Positions 49,736-62,798 of a stretch of DNA of 64,000 nt are shown in pieces (the first letter of the stretch is position 1; each line of letters opens with the position of its first letter). The notes under the pieces are model-generated. The model saw only the letters and a program-made list of their open reading frames with translations. It made no database searches and was not told where the DNA came from. The DNA is from Brachycybe producta (Eukaryota > Arthropoda > Diplopoda > Playtdesmida > Andrognathidae): assembly GCA_036925085.1 (NCBI GenBank), contig JAUPFP010000038.1:976001-1040000 (forward strand), given 5' to 3'. The position numbers and the translations under genes are program-made.

Positions 49736-49751
49736 AATAAAGTACAATAAA
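49736..49751 (+). terminator. Tandem poly(A) signals of SNRPG
   Basis: AATAAA occurs at 49736-49741 and again at 49746-49751, about 100-118 nt after the stop codon. That is an ordinary 3' UTR length for this gene. Confidence 0.65.
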
Positions 49752-52037
49752 CATTTCTTTCTAAACGAAGATTGCTGTTGATTTTTGCGTTGAATCAAGT
49801 TTTTAGAATTAAGTCAAATTTTTAATTTCGATTTTTTTGTCATAACCTATACGTCAAGGTAAGCTTACACACAAAACGTGTGTAAATAAGGCAACAGGAA
49901 CGACATTTTGGACTATAAATACTAAATAACGACATAACAGCCATGCAGTGGTGTAGCTAGGTATGGTTCCGTCCTCCGCAGCCGTGTGCCACAATGCAAT
50001 GCTTGCTGGGATACCACTATTCCACATTAAAAGTAGATAACCAGGCCATTACAATTTAGTATTCTTACCGGTATGTTAGGGTGTATTACATGCCTGTAAT
50101 TAGTGGATTCCAATTAACTGGGCTCTCGATTACATTATTCATAGGCGCTGAACTTGAATCTGTACAAATACAGCAATCTTCTTTCTGACTAAGAGCCGCT
50201 TCACACAGAACACTATGTCGCCACAAAAAGTCTTCTGTTTTTAGCTGACCATTGATTACTATGAGACACCGGCCACCTATTTTTTATACCACAATGGTGA
50301 TGAGTGTCCAAGCTCATCCACCATTGGCAAATACCGCCAGTTTGGCAATGGTGATCAAGGTCTTAAGAGTAGGATGCACTGATGACACTATTGTTTTCTG
50401 CGGTGGCCAGCGTGAAACAAGCCGCGTCAAATACCACGTGGCGACACTTTGTGACAACAGTGTTGTTTCATGTGAAGTGGCTATTAGTTTTGTTAGAAGC
50501 TCGTAAATAATATATATTAAATTATAAATAATATTTCAGCATCTAATGATAGTTTGCAATTGATACTGTACCATTTTCACTGTGCAGTGTATGAAATAAC
50601 TAAACAATTATACAATATAACACTATACAATTTTGTCAAGCGCTTGTAAACACTGTTCTCAAATGCACCCCACAGCCCACGGTTTCCATGCGCCCATTAC
50701 TAAAATTGTAAGTTAGAAACTTCAAATTTTATGTATAATTATTGTCATGAAATATTTCCATGTCTTAATTAATGAAAGACTTGAGATTTTTTATTTTTTC
50801 TCTTTTTTGACATTAACGTTGAAATACTTGGCAATAGTATTAATAGTAGTAAGGGGGAGAAATGGCGACGACAATAATGACAACTTTTATAAAAACTTAA
50901 TCAGATGAAAATATTTATAATAGAAATTATTTCAACAGCAATGTGTGAGTTGGTAATAAAAAGTGGAGAGGTGGAGGGGGAGGAAAGAAAAGATAAAGGA
51001 AGAGAGAAAGTGAGTTCGGAGGACAACTCGACACACGAACAATTTACGTTATAAAGCTAACCCGTATTTACAAACATTTTTGAAAATGACAACAAAAAAA
51101 TAATATCCAGGAACAATCAATATGATACATTTATATAGTCACAGATGCGCGCGCGGCTTTCTCAACGCTCAAAATAAAACCATTTGCACATAAGCCGAGA
51201 GAGTAAGAGGAGGAAAGAAAAAAAAAAACATAATAAAAAAGGGGGGAAAAAATAATCCAACTCTGATGGCGCATATTGCACAAGAAAATATAATCTAACC
51301 ACTTTTAGGTAAAACTCTTTTCTTCATTTTAAGAGTTGCAAGTGCAACCAAAAAAAAAAACGATATGGTAACACAGAAATTAACAACAAAAACACCTTCG
51401 ATTTGGAACAAAAAAACAATTTTGATCCCTAACTGAAGGTGCTGTGGAATAATTAAAAAAAAATTGTCTCATTTCGACAGTCCTATATACAATCAAATTT
51501 GTTAAATCTAATTTTTTTTTTCCATTTGTCGAAATTCTTTCTTTTTGACTGAAAAAAAAAAAAAATAACGAAACCGCTTGTAAGATGCAAACAAAAAAAA
51601 AATCACATCATGTCAACGGAAGCCAAGAACGACGTATTTCAGCACTTACAGAATGTCCTTCAAGACGCAGAAGAATAACGTTCATTCAGAAAAACAAAGT
51701 CGTCGTCAATATCCCCAAATTATAAGAGTACGACGCTTTTTTTCCCCCCGGAAAAAAAATACAGACCACTCGTCTGTTTCAATGCATCTTTTAGGCCACC
51801 GCCCCAAAAAGAAACGAAAAGCCTCAAAATGTGATCATTGCAGACCAAAAGGCATCATTCAATCCTAAATGCCAACGAGATGCACCCTTAATTGTCGTAA
51901 TGCAGCAGCGGGCAGTTTACAGCAGCGACAGCAGCAACAGTAGCATAAGAATGAGGAGCTATTCATAAAGCCAATGATGAATATGCTCCCCCCTCGGTTG
52001 TTCGTTAAGTTTCCAAATAAAAAGAAAACCCTCGTCC
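49752..52037. other. SNRPG-KDM3 convergent intergenic region
   Basis: It contains the element 50190-50486. GCAGTGGTGTAGCTAGG at about 49954 resembles one hAT end, but no partner is seen. The right part is presumably the demethylase 3' UTR. A-runs are numerous. No AATAAA was found on the minus strand in 51000-52037. Confidence 0.5.
50190..50486. mobile_element. Second copy of the GTGTCGCCACA inverted-repeat family
   Basis: Left end TAAGAGCCGCTTCACACAG, then TATGTCGCCACA. Right end inverted TAATAGCCACTTCACATG, then AAAGTGTCGCCACG. About 300 bp, with no insert. It lies between SNRPG and the demethylase gene. Confidence 0.8.
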
Positions 52038-55000
52038 TCACTTATTTTTGCCTGGCTTTACAAAAGCGTCCGATTCAGTGCTCATTAACAGGGCAAGAGC
52101 ATCACGGATCGCATGGTAAATTATATTCTTTACCTGAAAGTGACAAAAAATAAATCTCAATCTATTTTCGTTACCAAAAGCGATAATAAAATAATTATAC
52201 TCGATTTTTAAACAAACCTGCAATTTGTCTTCGTGATTCGTGTGTGTGTCCGAAAGATGTCTGAATTCCTGAGTAAGCGTAAAACAATGACTGATGTTCT
52301 CTGGAGATACAAAATCTTCCGCAACTTTGATACAACTGTGTAAATTCCGTACCTAAATTGGAATAAAAAATGTTGAAGTGTCGACTAAAACACACTACAA
52401 ATAAAACTTGTTGCGATCAAAACCACAAATTTAAGAGGAAAGGGTCAAGTCGGGTTGACCGCGAACACTGATCAAACATTGTACTATAGGTTTTCAATTG
52501 AAATCTAAAATATTTAGAAAGTCTGCTTTCGCACTGGCGACCACATTCAAGATCATGATTTTCCATTGAAAAAACGGCCAGTGACCACAACCGGGCCGTG
52601 TTATAACCGGATAGTGAGTAGTGGGAGTGCACCAAAACGATTTTAAGTTCAATTGGAATTGATTTACGCGTAAAATTTTAAAATTGACTCGAAACTATGT
52701 GCGAACGAAGGTGAAAATACCAATTCCACAGTAATACAATTTTCATTAAGAATGTGTAAAAATAGTGACCCATATTCTAAAAAATGCTATAACAAGTTTA
52801 TTTTTAAAAATATTATCTTAAAAATGCTACTTGCAACTAGACGTGAAACCACAGATAAGTATTAAAAGAATTTTACACCTTGACACCAATGCCTTCCGTC
52901 TATTTTAAATGTTAGAACCTTTTGTCTATGAAAAAAATAAACTAAAACGTGAAAAATAACAGGAAACGTACTTGATGTGGAGCTCCTGCCGGTATGAAAA
53001 CGGAGTCGCCGAGGCACTGAGCGATGGCGTAGCCCTCGACGCAGTACTCCTTATAAAGTCGTTCTCGAAGTGGACCATCCAAATACCAACTCTGATCGTG
53101 GATTGGATCATGGTGTGATTCCAACTTCTCGCCACGTTCAATAGCAACCTGAAAACAAAACAAATTAGATGAGAAAAAAACTAGCTTTTACATAGATTGT
53201 CATTAAACAATTTACTTTGTTCAAAAGATCTCTTATTTTGTCCGCATCTCGAGCATGATAGATATGCCAGAGAGCACCGGGTTTCTGTCCCTTCTCACGT
53301 ACTCGACGTAACGTCAAAGAGTCGCAACCACCTTCCTCGATTGCTTTAAGAGCCTCTGTTTAATCAAATAACGACCAAGAGTCAGCAAAAACACAGTTCA
53401 GACTAAGAAAGGGGTGTTTGAAAACGATAACTGTTTAACCTTGAATATGAAGCTCGTCATTGGCATCCTTCGGAATGCCAACGTACACCATCACATTGAC
53501 GGCATCGCTTATGTCCAAATGCAGGTTCGTCGTACCCTTATCGGGATACATGGCCGAACCGTAAGCATTGTACATCTTAGGTCCTAGGTCGGGCCTCACG
53601 AAACATTCGGGAAGGCGACCGGCCATGTTTAAAAGTCCATTTCGATGAGTGTATTCTGGAAGTGGCAATGCTTTCATCAAGTCTTGAAAGCGAGATGGAA
53701 GCATCTCACTGAAATCATCGCCAGGAGGCCAATCTTTTAGTTTGAGCAACATGTAAACTCCATTCTCGTCCTTCATTCGCTCTTTTTTTAAAAATAAAAA
53801 AGCAAAAACATTTTCATAACTTGACAAAATTAAAGTACGTTTCCACTCGGACTGATGAGTATAAGTGATTACGAAACCCACTTGCAAATGTCTCAAATCC
53901 TTCCCAGAACTTTCGCATCGGTTGGTTCGGAACAATGTTCCCAGTGCTGCAATTTACGAGATCGTTCTTGATGTCTCCGAAATCTCGAGCGAAAGCCTCG
54001 GGATGCCACAGACTCATATCTAAACTTTTATTTACTTCGGATACCAAGATAGGCTAGAAGATAATAACAAAAGAAACGTTAAAGCCAAGTTTAGAGTAAC
54101 TCTTCAGAAATATCGGTTAAGATCTCTCACCTGGCCTCGTTTCCACTGCTCTTGGAACAAATGAATGTTGTTTTTGTGGTAAGGATCAAGCAGCCTCAGA
54201 AGTCGGCCGTTACAGAGCCAAGCGTGAGGAACATTTGGATATAAAAGTTTACTCTCCTCGAGAGTGAAAATGCGAATCGGTAATAAATTATGACCACTTC
54301 TAGGCTGAGGATATCGTTTCATATAGTGTAACAATTTCATCTCTTCTTTGTTATTGACACCCTTTTCGTTCCGCCCAACGCTCTGTTCTATAACATGCGA
54401 GATGACTTCGTCCAGTGTTCCGAGCTTCCGTTTGTGACCAGTAGGAGGAGCTCCATTGTTTTTGACACTGCCTCCGTTTTTAGATGTCGGCCTTATCAAA
54501 AGCTCTCTCAGTGTAGAATAGTTCTCGGAGTTTTTGCCGTCCTCTGGATCCGAGCCATCACTAAGTGACAACTTCTCCTTAACCCTCTCCATGGCATCTC
54601 TGCTGTTGTCTTCTGCAGTCGATAACTTGTTGGACGAGTTCAGAGCAACGTCGGCTAGCCAACTTAGCGGAGATGAAGTTTCCGGATTGTAACCAGAAAC
54701 GCCCTCCTGCTTGATGTATTCTACCGTGCCATTGTGAGATTTTAACTTCTTTGGCGACCTAATTGCGTCCGAACCACCATTAGATGGTTCACTTACGCTA
54801 TCTGGTCCAAAACACTTTGTGACCGCACTCATCAATTGCTGCGAAACGAATGACAAATATTTATCGAACTCAATTCACTTTTACCAAAATAAACACATAG
54901 CGGTAGCTCAACTAAGGCCCCTGGGCAAGAGATCCCTTTCCGACTGCAAAATGACGTCGGTTAGTCACCACAACCGACAACATTGACTCTTTCCATACAA

Positions 55001-58000
55001 AAAATACATTGCAACCACAGCCCAACCACCTTCGACTTCATTTTACAGCAGAAGTGGTCTGTGTGTTCCAACCCTACGATCTCCCCTCTCAAATGGTGCA
55101 GTCAGTTTAAAAAGCAATAAGGAGAGCTCAACGGGACCTGGAAATCTCAAAAGTTTAAAAAAAAAATAGGAGAATCACTGTTGCCACTCAATCAGGATAA
55201 AACTCTGGAAATGTCAGGGGAATTACAGAAACGAAAATCGGTGGCATCCCCATAAAAACATGAGGAAAGGCGAGTAATATAAAGTGAACCTTTAAGAGAG
55301 GCTAGCAAATTACTGCTCCTTCTAGTTGAGTTACCTCTGTACATTTATCTTTATTTTCACATCCATTTGAACAATTACCTTGCAAATGCCGTTCACAGTC
55401 GTCTTCTTGTTGTTCTCTGGTTCGGAATCGCCACGTCCACAAGAACAATAAGTCTGAATGGCCCACTTCTTTCGTACGTCGTGAATCAATTTACCCATGT
55501 CCCAAAGAGCTTCAAGAAAAGAAAAAAAAACCGAACAATGTTTTTTTAAAAATACAAACACTCGATGCAGAAGTAATATTAAACAAATTTCAAACTAACC
55601 ATTTCCAGCTATAATCTGAGTCAACATAAGTTTCTCCTGTTCGTGCGGTTGACGATTGTTGCAAAGCAACCAACTGAATTCGTCCTGATCCTTCGTCGGA
55701 TTCTCTTCCTCTTTAACAGTTCCGTTTTGCCTCGCCTTGTAACAATCAATGCAAACAACAAAACCGCATTTGCCACACGCCCAATGAATGTTGAAAAGGG
55801 TCGTCTCGCAAACATCGCACATTTCTCTCACACCCTGAACGACTCGTTTCCAAGCAATTGTCTTGTCTTGTAGAAAAAAATTATTCAAACAAAACATTAA
55901 CACCGTGTTAACATATTATAATTTGAGAAAAATTCTAATACCTTCCGACATGTGCATGGCCTGAGCCTCACGTTCTTGCTCAACAAGATCGCAAAACTGA
56001 TCTCCGATGTGGTTTACGATAACTTTTCCAGTGTCGATTCCGAGATCGGCAGGTGGGTCGTCTTTTGGAGGCATCCACAGCCGAAGATCATCCTCGGTCG
56101 CATCTTTCGGTTCGGAAAATCCGGCGTTGATTAAGAAACCATTTTTACTATAGCGTAATCTGCACAACGAATAAAAAACGAGTGATTTTTTTTATAGCTA
56201 AAACCAATATTCATCTTCCGCACAATGTAAACGGATAACACAAAATATCGGATAACTCAAGAAAATATTTTCGGTCCAGTTACTTTCATATGAAAAAATA
56301 TGAAAATTCTTTTAAACACGAAAAATATTCTGGGTCCCTTCCTTTTCGTGTTAAACGGTTCCCACTGTAACTATTATATACTAAAGAAAATACCAAACCT
56401 CCGAAATTCATAGAAACGACAAAATATATTGGTTGCCTTCTTGGGACGAAGTCGACATTCCCGACACTTGCTGAGTTTCGGTGCCACTTCATAGCACGGT
56501 CCCTTCTGAAGGAACGACTCCCCCGTTCTTTTAAGGCGAGCTAAAGACGGCCTTTCGGGCACCGAAGCTAATTATAAACATAATAAAATAAAAAATAGAC
56601 GGTCAGTGCCACGTCTTGTTAACCATAAAAAAATAAGAAAGAACAACATATTGTAAGGTGGAGGGCATTCTAATAATTTAAAATTAAATCGTGTCTACAA
56701 TTGAAACCCGAGTTAAAATTTTGAGTAAACCGAAAAATGATGACTAAAGAAAAAAAAGACTATGTGACTTGAAAATATTTGCCATTCCTTTGGCAATTAA
56801 GCAAAAATTTTGCAGACCGTTATGGCCCCTCTTACAGGATTTGCCTGACTTAGTCTTTCGCACCGCTTCGGCCCGTCCAGGTTTTGCTTTAGGTTTACGG
56901 CCCCTCTTCTTCGGCTGCACAGTCCCACCTTTAGGAACATACTCGTCCACGTCCAAGTCCTTCAGTTTTTCCTTTACACATAGAAACAAAACGACATAAA
57001 TACGCGACTTCAACTGATTTCGATACATCTCGATGCAATTTTAAAAGAAATATACCTGTTGGTGCCGCGACAATTTTTCCGTTCGACTCTCCTGGCTACT
57101 TTTATGTTTCTTCGACTCCTTGGCCGATGATTTCTTTTTCGGAGACTTTGCCTTCTTCCGCTTTGGTGTACGTTTCGGAGGTGGTAGCGTACTAACAGCA
57201 GATCCCGCATCAGAATCATCGGTCGTAGTTAAATCGTCAAACACCATGCTGCTGCTACTCTTTTTCGCAGCATTGGTCGAGTGACCGTTGACAGAAGTTG
57301 ACAAACTCGACACAGAAGCCGAAGTGACCTTTGTTCCGCCTTTTCCTTCCGAACGCTGTGAAGCTGCTGCAGAAACCGGAGGAGCCGAATTTGATGTGTC
57401 CCCTTTGGAAATGACTTGGGCTAATGGTGCAGACGATGCAACCGAAGATGCCACAGTCGAAACACCATCGGAAGTGTCGCTCTTCACACTTCGACAGTCC
57501 TCGTTCGAATGGCGTATGAGCCACTCCTTCTTCAATTTCGGCGTTGGATTACTGCAAGTGGATGCAGAACCAGTACTGAGGGCCGGACTAATCGCTTTCT
57601 CGGGCTCTATGGGTCCATTAGAGAGTGCTGGACTCGAGGTAACGACCCTCGAAGGCAGAACAGGCGTCGTTACAACAGTGTTGGGAGACGTCGTCGTAGT
57701 AGTTGTAGTAGTAGCAGCTACCGCAGTTGTATTACTGAGCTGTTGCATCTGTTTCGCTACTTTGTGTTTTCCCTTGTGCTTCCCATATTGATAAGCATGG
57801 TAGTCCTGGAATTCCTTTTGATTACTTTGCTGCTGTTGCTGCTGAGTAGAATTCACGAACGACCGGAAACTGTTCATAAATCCAGTGTCACGATTGGGGC
57901 TCGTTATGATGGGTTGCACAACAGCTGACGAAGTGTTGTGCACTGGAGACTGCGGTCGATGGCTGCTGTTATCAACCATACTACTGCACTGCGCTAGTGT

Positions 58001-61000
58001 GTCCAAAGCGGCAGTGTTCACCATTGTAGTAATGGCAGCAGTTGCACCGACCACGAGAGGCGACGGAGCCGACACACGAGCGGCGATGGGACCGTTCCCA
58101 CCGCTCATCATCTGATGCGCAGAAGCAACCGCGAGCGCCAAGCCCTCGTTAGCAACTCCAATCGGTGGTGGTGACAGTGTCTTTTGTCGTTTACGTGTCG
58201 ACTGTTCTTTAGGACTCCTCCTTTTCGCGCCCGGAGACGGATCGTCACGATTACGATCTGGAGCCTGTAGGTCTAGCGGTTGAGTCTGTGGTGGAGACAC
58301 CAAATGCTCAACAGACGATGCTGGAGACGATCGAGGATGGTGAGAATAACCGCCACCGCCGCCGACGACGGTCGTCAACGGAATGGGAGATGGCACGTGC
58401 GGAGACACTTGATGTGGCGAGTGCGTGTTAGGTAAAGACTGAGGTTGTAACACAGAAGATAGGCCAGAATAGGGTAAACCCATCTGAAGATGAGGCGATG
58501 GACCGCTTGAAGGCGTACCAGCCCTTCCACGTTCCACTGGATGACTAGCTTGTCCTGGAGTGGCCGTCCTACTAGGAGGAGTGGGAACCGAAGATCGACT
58601 AGGCACTGAAGGAGGCCTACATAGTTCGGACTGGTTTCCACGACCTCCGTGAGCAGGAGGCGGCGTCTGTCTCGAAAACGGCATTGCAACGGGAGGCTGA
58701 GAAATACGTGGAGTACCGGCAACAATGCTGGCCTTTGTGTATGGCAACGATGAACTCTGAGCGGTGGGTAGGGGCAATGAAATACCAGGAGGACTGACGG
58801 GTTTGCCGGAACTAGAACCAGCAGATTTAACAGATGCAGGAGATCCACAAGAAATGGAGCGTGCTCCGGAAGGAATCTGATTGTACATGGGATTTGGAAC
58901 GAGCCCCTGTTGAATTAGATTTGAACTATAAGACGATGGAACTGTTATCGATGCCGCATGAGCTTGAGGAGGTAACACCGCAGTTGTAGATGGTATCGAC
59001 GACACACAACTAGTGGCACTGGTGTACACATGCGTACCATAAGAAGGACCGCCGCCGGTTGTTGAAATGGCAGACGTTAGCGCCGATGGACTCGATCGAG
59101 GAGGCGGCTGCAGACCATAATGCTCACCAGCAGATTTGTGTAAATGATGCTGAGATGACATAACTGCTCCACGATTAGCGAGACCTTCACCCGGTAACGG
59201 CCCCTGTCCATGGTGCGGATATTCATAGGCGCGAAACGCCGTAGACCCCGTTACCCGGCTCGAATATCCAGGATTCGATCGCTGCTGCTGTTGCTGCTCC
59301 GAATGCCCGCTAACAACTTGTGACGACTGGTGTTGATGATGTTTTGAAGGGCTTTCTCCGTGTCTTAGTGTTTCACCACTCACGATAACTGACCCATGAG
59401 CGGCCATCATTCTTTTATCGTGTTCAGAGTAAGCAGACATTGGCGGTGGCGTACACCGAACAGATCTACTACGTTGGTGAGAAGCTGCCGTAGCCGCAGT
59501 CACGGCGGCCATTGTTGGAGTCGAATGCGCTACTCCACCTTTTGATGAAACTATCATGTCCTGACTGCTGTGGTGGTGACCCACCTTGTGTGTTTCACTT
59601 GCTGTTGCAACAACGGCCGGTGGTGCACTTCCCCTTACAATGTATGTTTGTTGATAAGGTTGATAGCCATACAAGTTGAAGCACGGTTCCGCTTTAACTT
59701 GTACCGAAGAACTACTACTACTACTGCTGCTGCTGCTACCACCTTTTGACTGAGATGGATAGTTCTGAAGGTGCACAGGAGCAACACTCGCGGGATACGG
59801 TTCTGCTTTGTGTCTGCCGCTAGCTGAACGATTCTGTGCATAAAAGTAGGAAGAAAGTTGTTTTATGAACAACTGATTTTCTGATTTTCTAACTCTCGTT
59901 ATTCTGCGTTTCAGAAGCAACACAAAAGAGAAATTGAAAATGCGTTAAAAACTAGAAAGGATACACTAAAAACAATTAATAGTATTTTAATATTGATATT
60001 GCTGAAAATAAACTTTTTATAGGCAAAAACGAAGAGCTCATTTTAAAAGATATCATCATGAAAAAATACCCTTAAGTGAATGAGCTACCCTTCTAGTTTC
60101 TAAAAACACTTTCTAGTTTCTCTTAATTTTGCTACTGAAAGATAACTAAAGTTCGAGAGGACGTTTACACATTAAAACCACCTTAAAACAAAAATTTTAA
60201 GATAAAATATGACTAACTTGTAATATCTTGCATTTAGAAAACTTTTAACATTAACACAACAAACTTTATATAAGTTTCAATATTCAACCTTCTGAATTCA
60301 CAGACCGATTTTCATTATTTGCTTGCACTTGCATTTGTTTCAATGACTGCTCAAGACAGCCACAGCACGATTTAATAAAAACGAAAAAAGACTTACTTTC
60401 GATCCCGTGCATGCAACATTAGAGGCTGCAATTCTCTGCTGCATTTCCGCTTGCTGCTGTTGATGATGCCTGTGGACCTCTTGCCTCTGTGCTGCTCCAG
60501 ACCACTTCTCTCCATCTTGCAGGCTCTTGTGGTGTTGTTGCTGGTGGTGATGATGTTGCATTTCTGCCGCAGACATTGACAAATAAGCAGCGGCGGCCTC
60601 CTGTCCAAGATGGCGTCCGTCTTTCACGTCCGACTCTCCTCCAGAATGTTTCGACGACGAGTGTCCATGCTGAGACGTCGAGTGATGATGTCCGAGATCA
60701 TTGGAAGAGGCAGACGCACTACTACTGCCACCTCTAGAAGGAGGACGCCGACCTTCCACCATAGCCTGACTAGAAGGGATGTTACCAGTGGCCGTCGGAC
60801 CCTCGGTTGGCATTGAACGATGAGGTGAAGCTAAGTTGGCAATATTCCAAGATGGAACTCCCATTGCAGCCTTTTTCAAACAAAAAACCCAAAACATGAA
60901 AACAAAACGCAATCAATCACCACCTCCTCCTCCTCCTCTGAAATGATTTGTCATTAAACGTTGTCTTCACCTTCTGAGAGGCGATTCGAAAGGATTCTTC

Positions 61001-62767
61001 AAAGTGCGCTTGCACGCGTCGGTTGACGCCGATACCTTCCGGAATCATCACTCGGTTCCTCTCCATGTACATCATCTTCTCTTGCTCTCGTCTCTCTCGT
61101 TCTTTCTGTTGTTCCTTTTGCCTTTCTCTTTCCAACTTCCTTTCCTTTTCTAATTTCTCTTGTTCTCTCCTTTCCCGTTCCTGTCTCTCTTTCTCTTGTT
61201 TGTCACGCTCTAACCTTTCCCTCTGTTCTCGATCTGCATGTTCCCTCCGCTCCCTTCGAACAAGATAAACAACATTTTAGATAAGAAACTTCTTCGAAAT
61301 GATAGATAAACATGACGAGAACGCCTTTTTTATATATAAAAAAAAGCAAATTATTTAGTAAATAAAAAATCAAGCTTTACTAGAACTTGCACAGGAAATT
61401 TTCTCAAAGTTTTATATAAACTTTAGACGAAAGGTTCGTTTCTAGTTGAAAATAAATGAGTCTGCAACATGACCCTGAAAACAAAAACTTCCTCTAGGCG
61501 GCGACCTCAACGCAAGATTCACTAAATATTATATTGCTATGGTATGCTTGCAATAACATGTACAAAGTCGCTTGCAATAATAGCTGCAACCCCCTTTTAT
61601 CATACTGGCAATACTTACTTGCTTTTTAGCTGTCATTTGAAATTAAACATTTTAGTTGTTTTGAATTAAAAAAAAAAATGAGTGAATTTAATGAAACTTA
61701 AGTGTTTTTGAACTAAAAAAGAAAAGAAATCACTTAAAAAAATTACAGGACACAATTGCATTTTTGTAATTGGTCAGTTTGAAACTGTCAAAAAAGTACC
61801 TTTAAATTACTCAGTTACTCTTCTAGTTTCTAAAACACAAGAAACCTTGTTGAATGTTACTTCTGAATTAGTGCTAGAACTCTTTTTTCTTCATAGTTTT
61901 CACACCACTATTGTGTGTTTTCCCTCTGAAATGCTTAAATTGCTTAAAATCTTGCACAGAATCTTGAAGAAAAAAAATTGAATCGTTTCCAGCAAATCGG
62001 CGTGCAAATTGTGCAAGAGCAGCATGAGTATTATCACACTGGCAATCACATTTTATTGCAGAAAATCTTGATGTAGAAACAGCCAGGAAGATAAATCGCC
62101 ACCTTATGACTATGTGGAAACATTTCTTTAAAAAACTTTTTTTAGAAATTAAATTTCGACCAACGAAAAAACACAACGGAAACGATTTCCTACTGGCAAA
62201 AAAACTTAAAATAACTTTAATTAAAAAAAAAAAACGTTCTCGTGACTCGGCCGTCATAATTATCTGCAAGCAAACGCAAGCACGTAACTAACCTTTCTAA
62301 CCGAACCTGCCGATCTCGTTCCTGCATCAACGCCCTTTCCCTATCCAATAAATGTTCTTCCGAGTACTGCTGTATCATCCAAGCCGATGGTGGTGCTGCA
62401 GTTGGCACCTGTGGATACTTTTGCTGCCACATAAGGTCCATGTTGTGAAGGCTCTGCTGATACTGAGAGATGAGGTGCGGATGTTGAGGCATCAGATGGT
62501 GCTGAGGATGATAAGGTGCCTGTTGCGCAGAAGAAGGAACACCTATAGACGCAGCCGAAGCGGCCGAAGGATTTCCACTAAGTCGTAATGCGTGTTGCTG
62601 TTGCTGTTGTTCGAGATAAGCAGCTGCACTAGAAGGTATATGGGGTAAGGAAGGATGCGCACCGGTCGGCAAATGAGCTGGATATTGAGAGGCGAGAGCA
62701 GCGGCCGCCGCAGCTGCAGCAGCAGCCCTCGAATGTTGTTGCTGCTGCTGCTGCTGCTGCTGTTGTT

Positions 62768-62798
<31 letters not shown>

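Noticed and set aside
49954-50060. A complete hAT element beginning GCAGTGGTGTAGCTAGG
   Set aside because: Only one end is visible and no inverted partner was found nearby.
57255-57928. Plus-strand frames of 139-167 codons over the KDM3 large exon
   Set aside because: They are antisense shadows of a low-complexity coding exon, whose minus-strand frame has family motifs.
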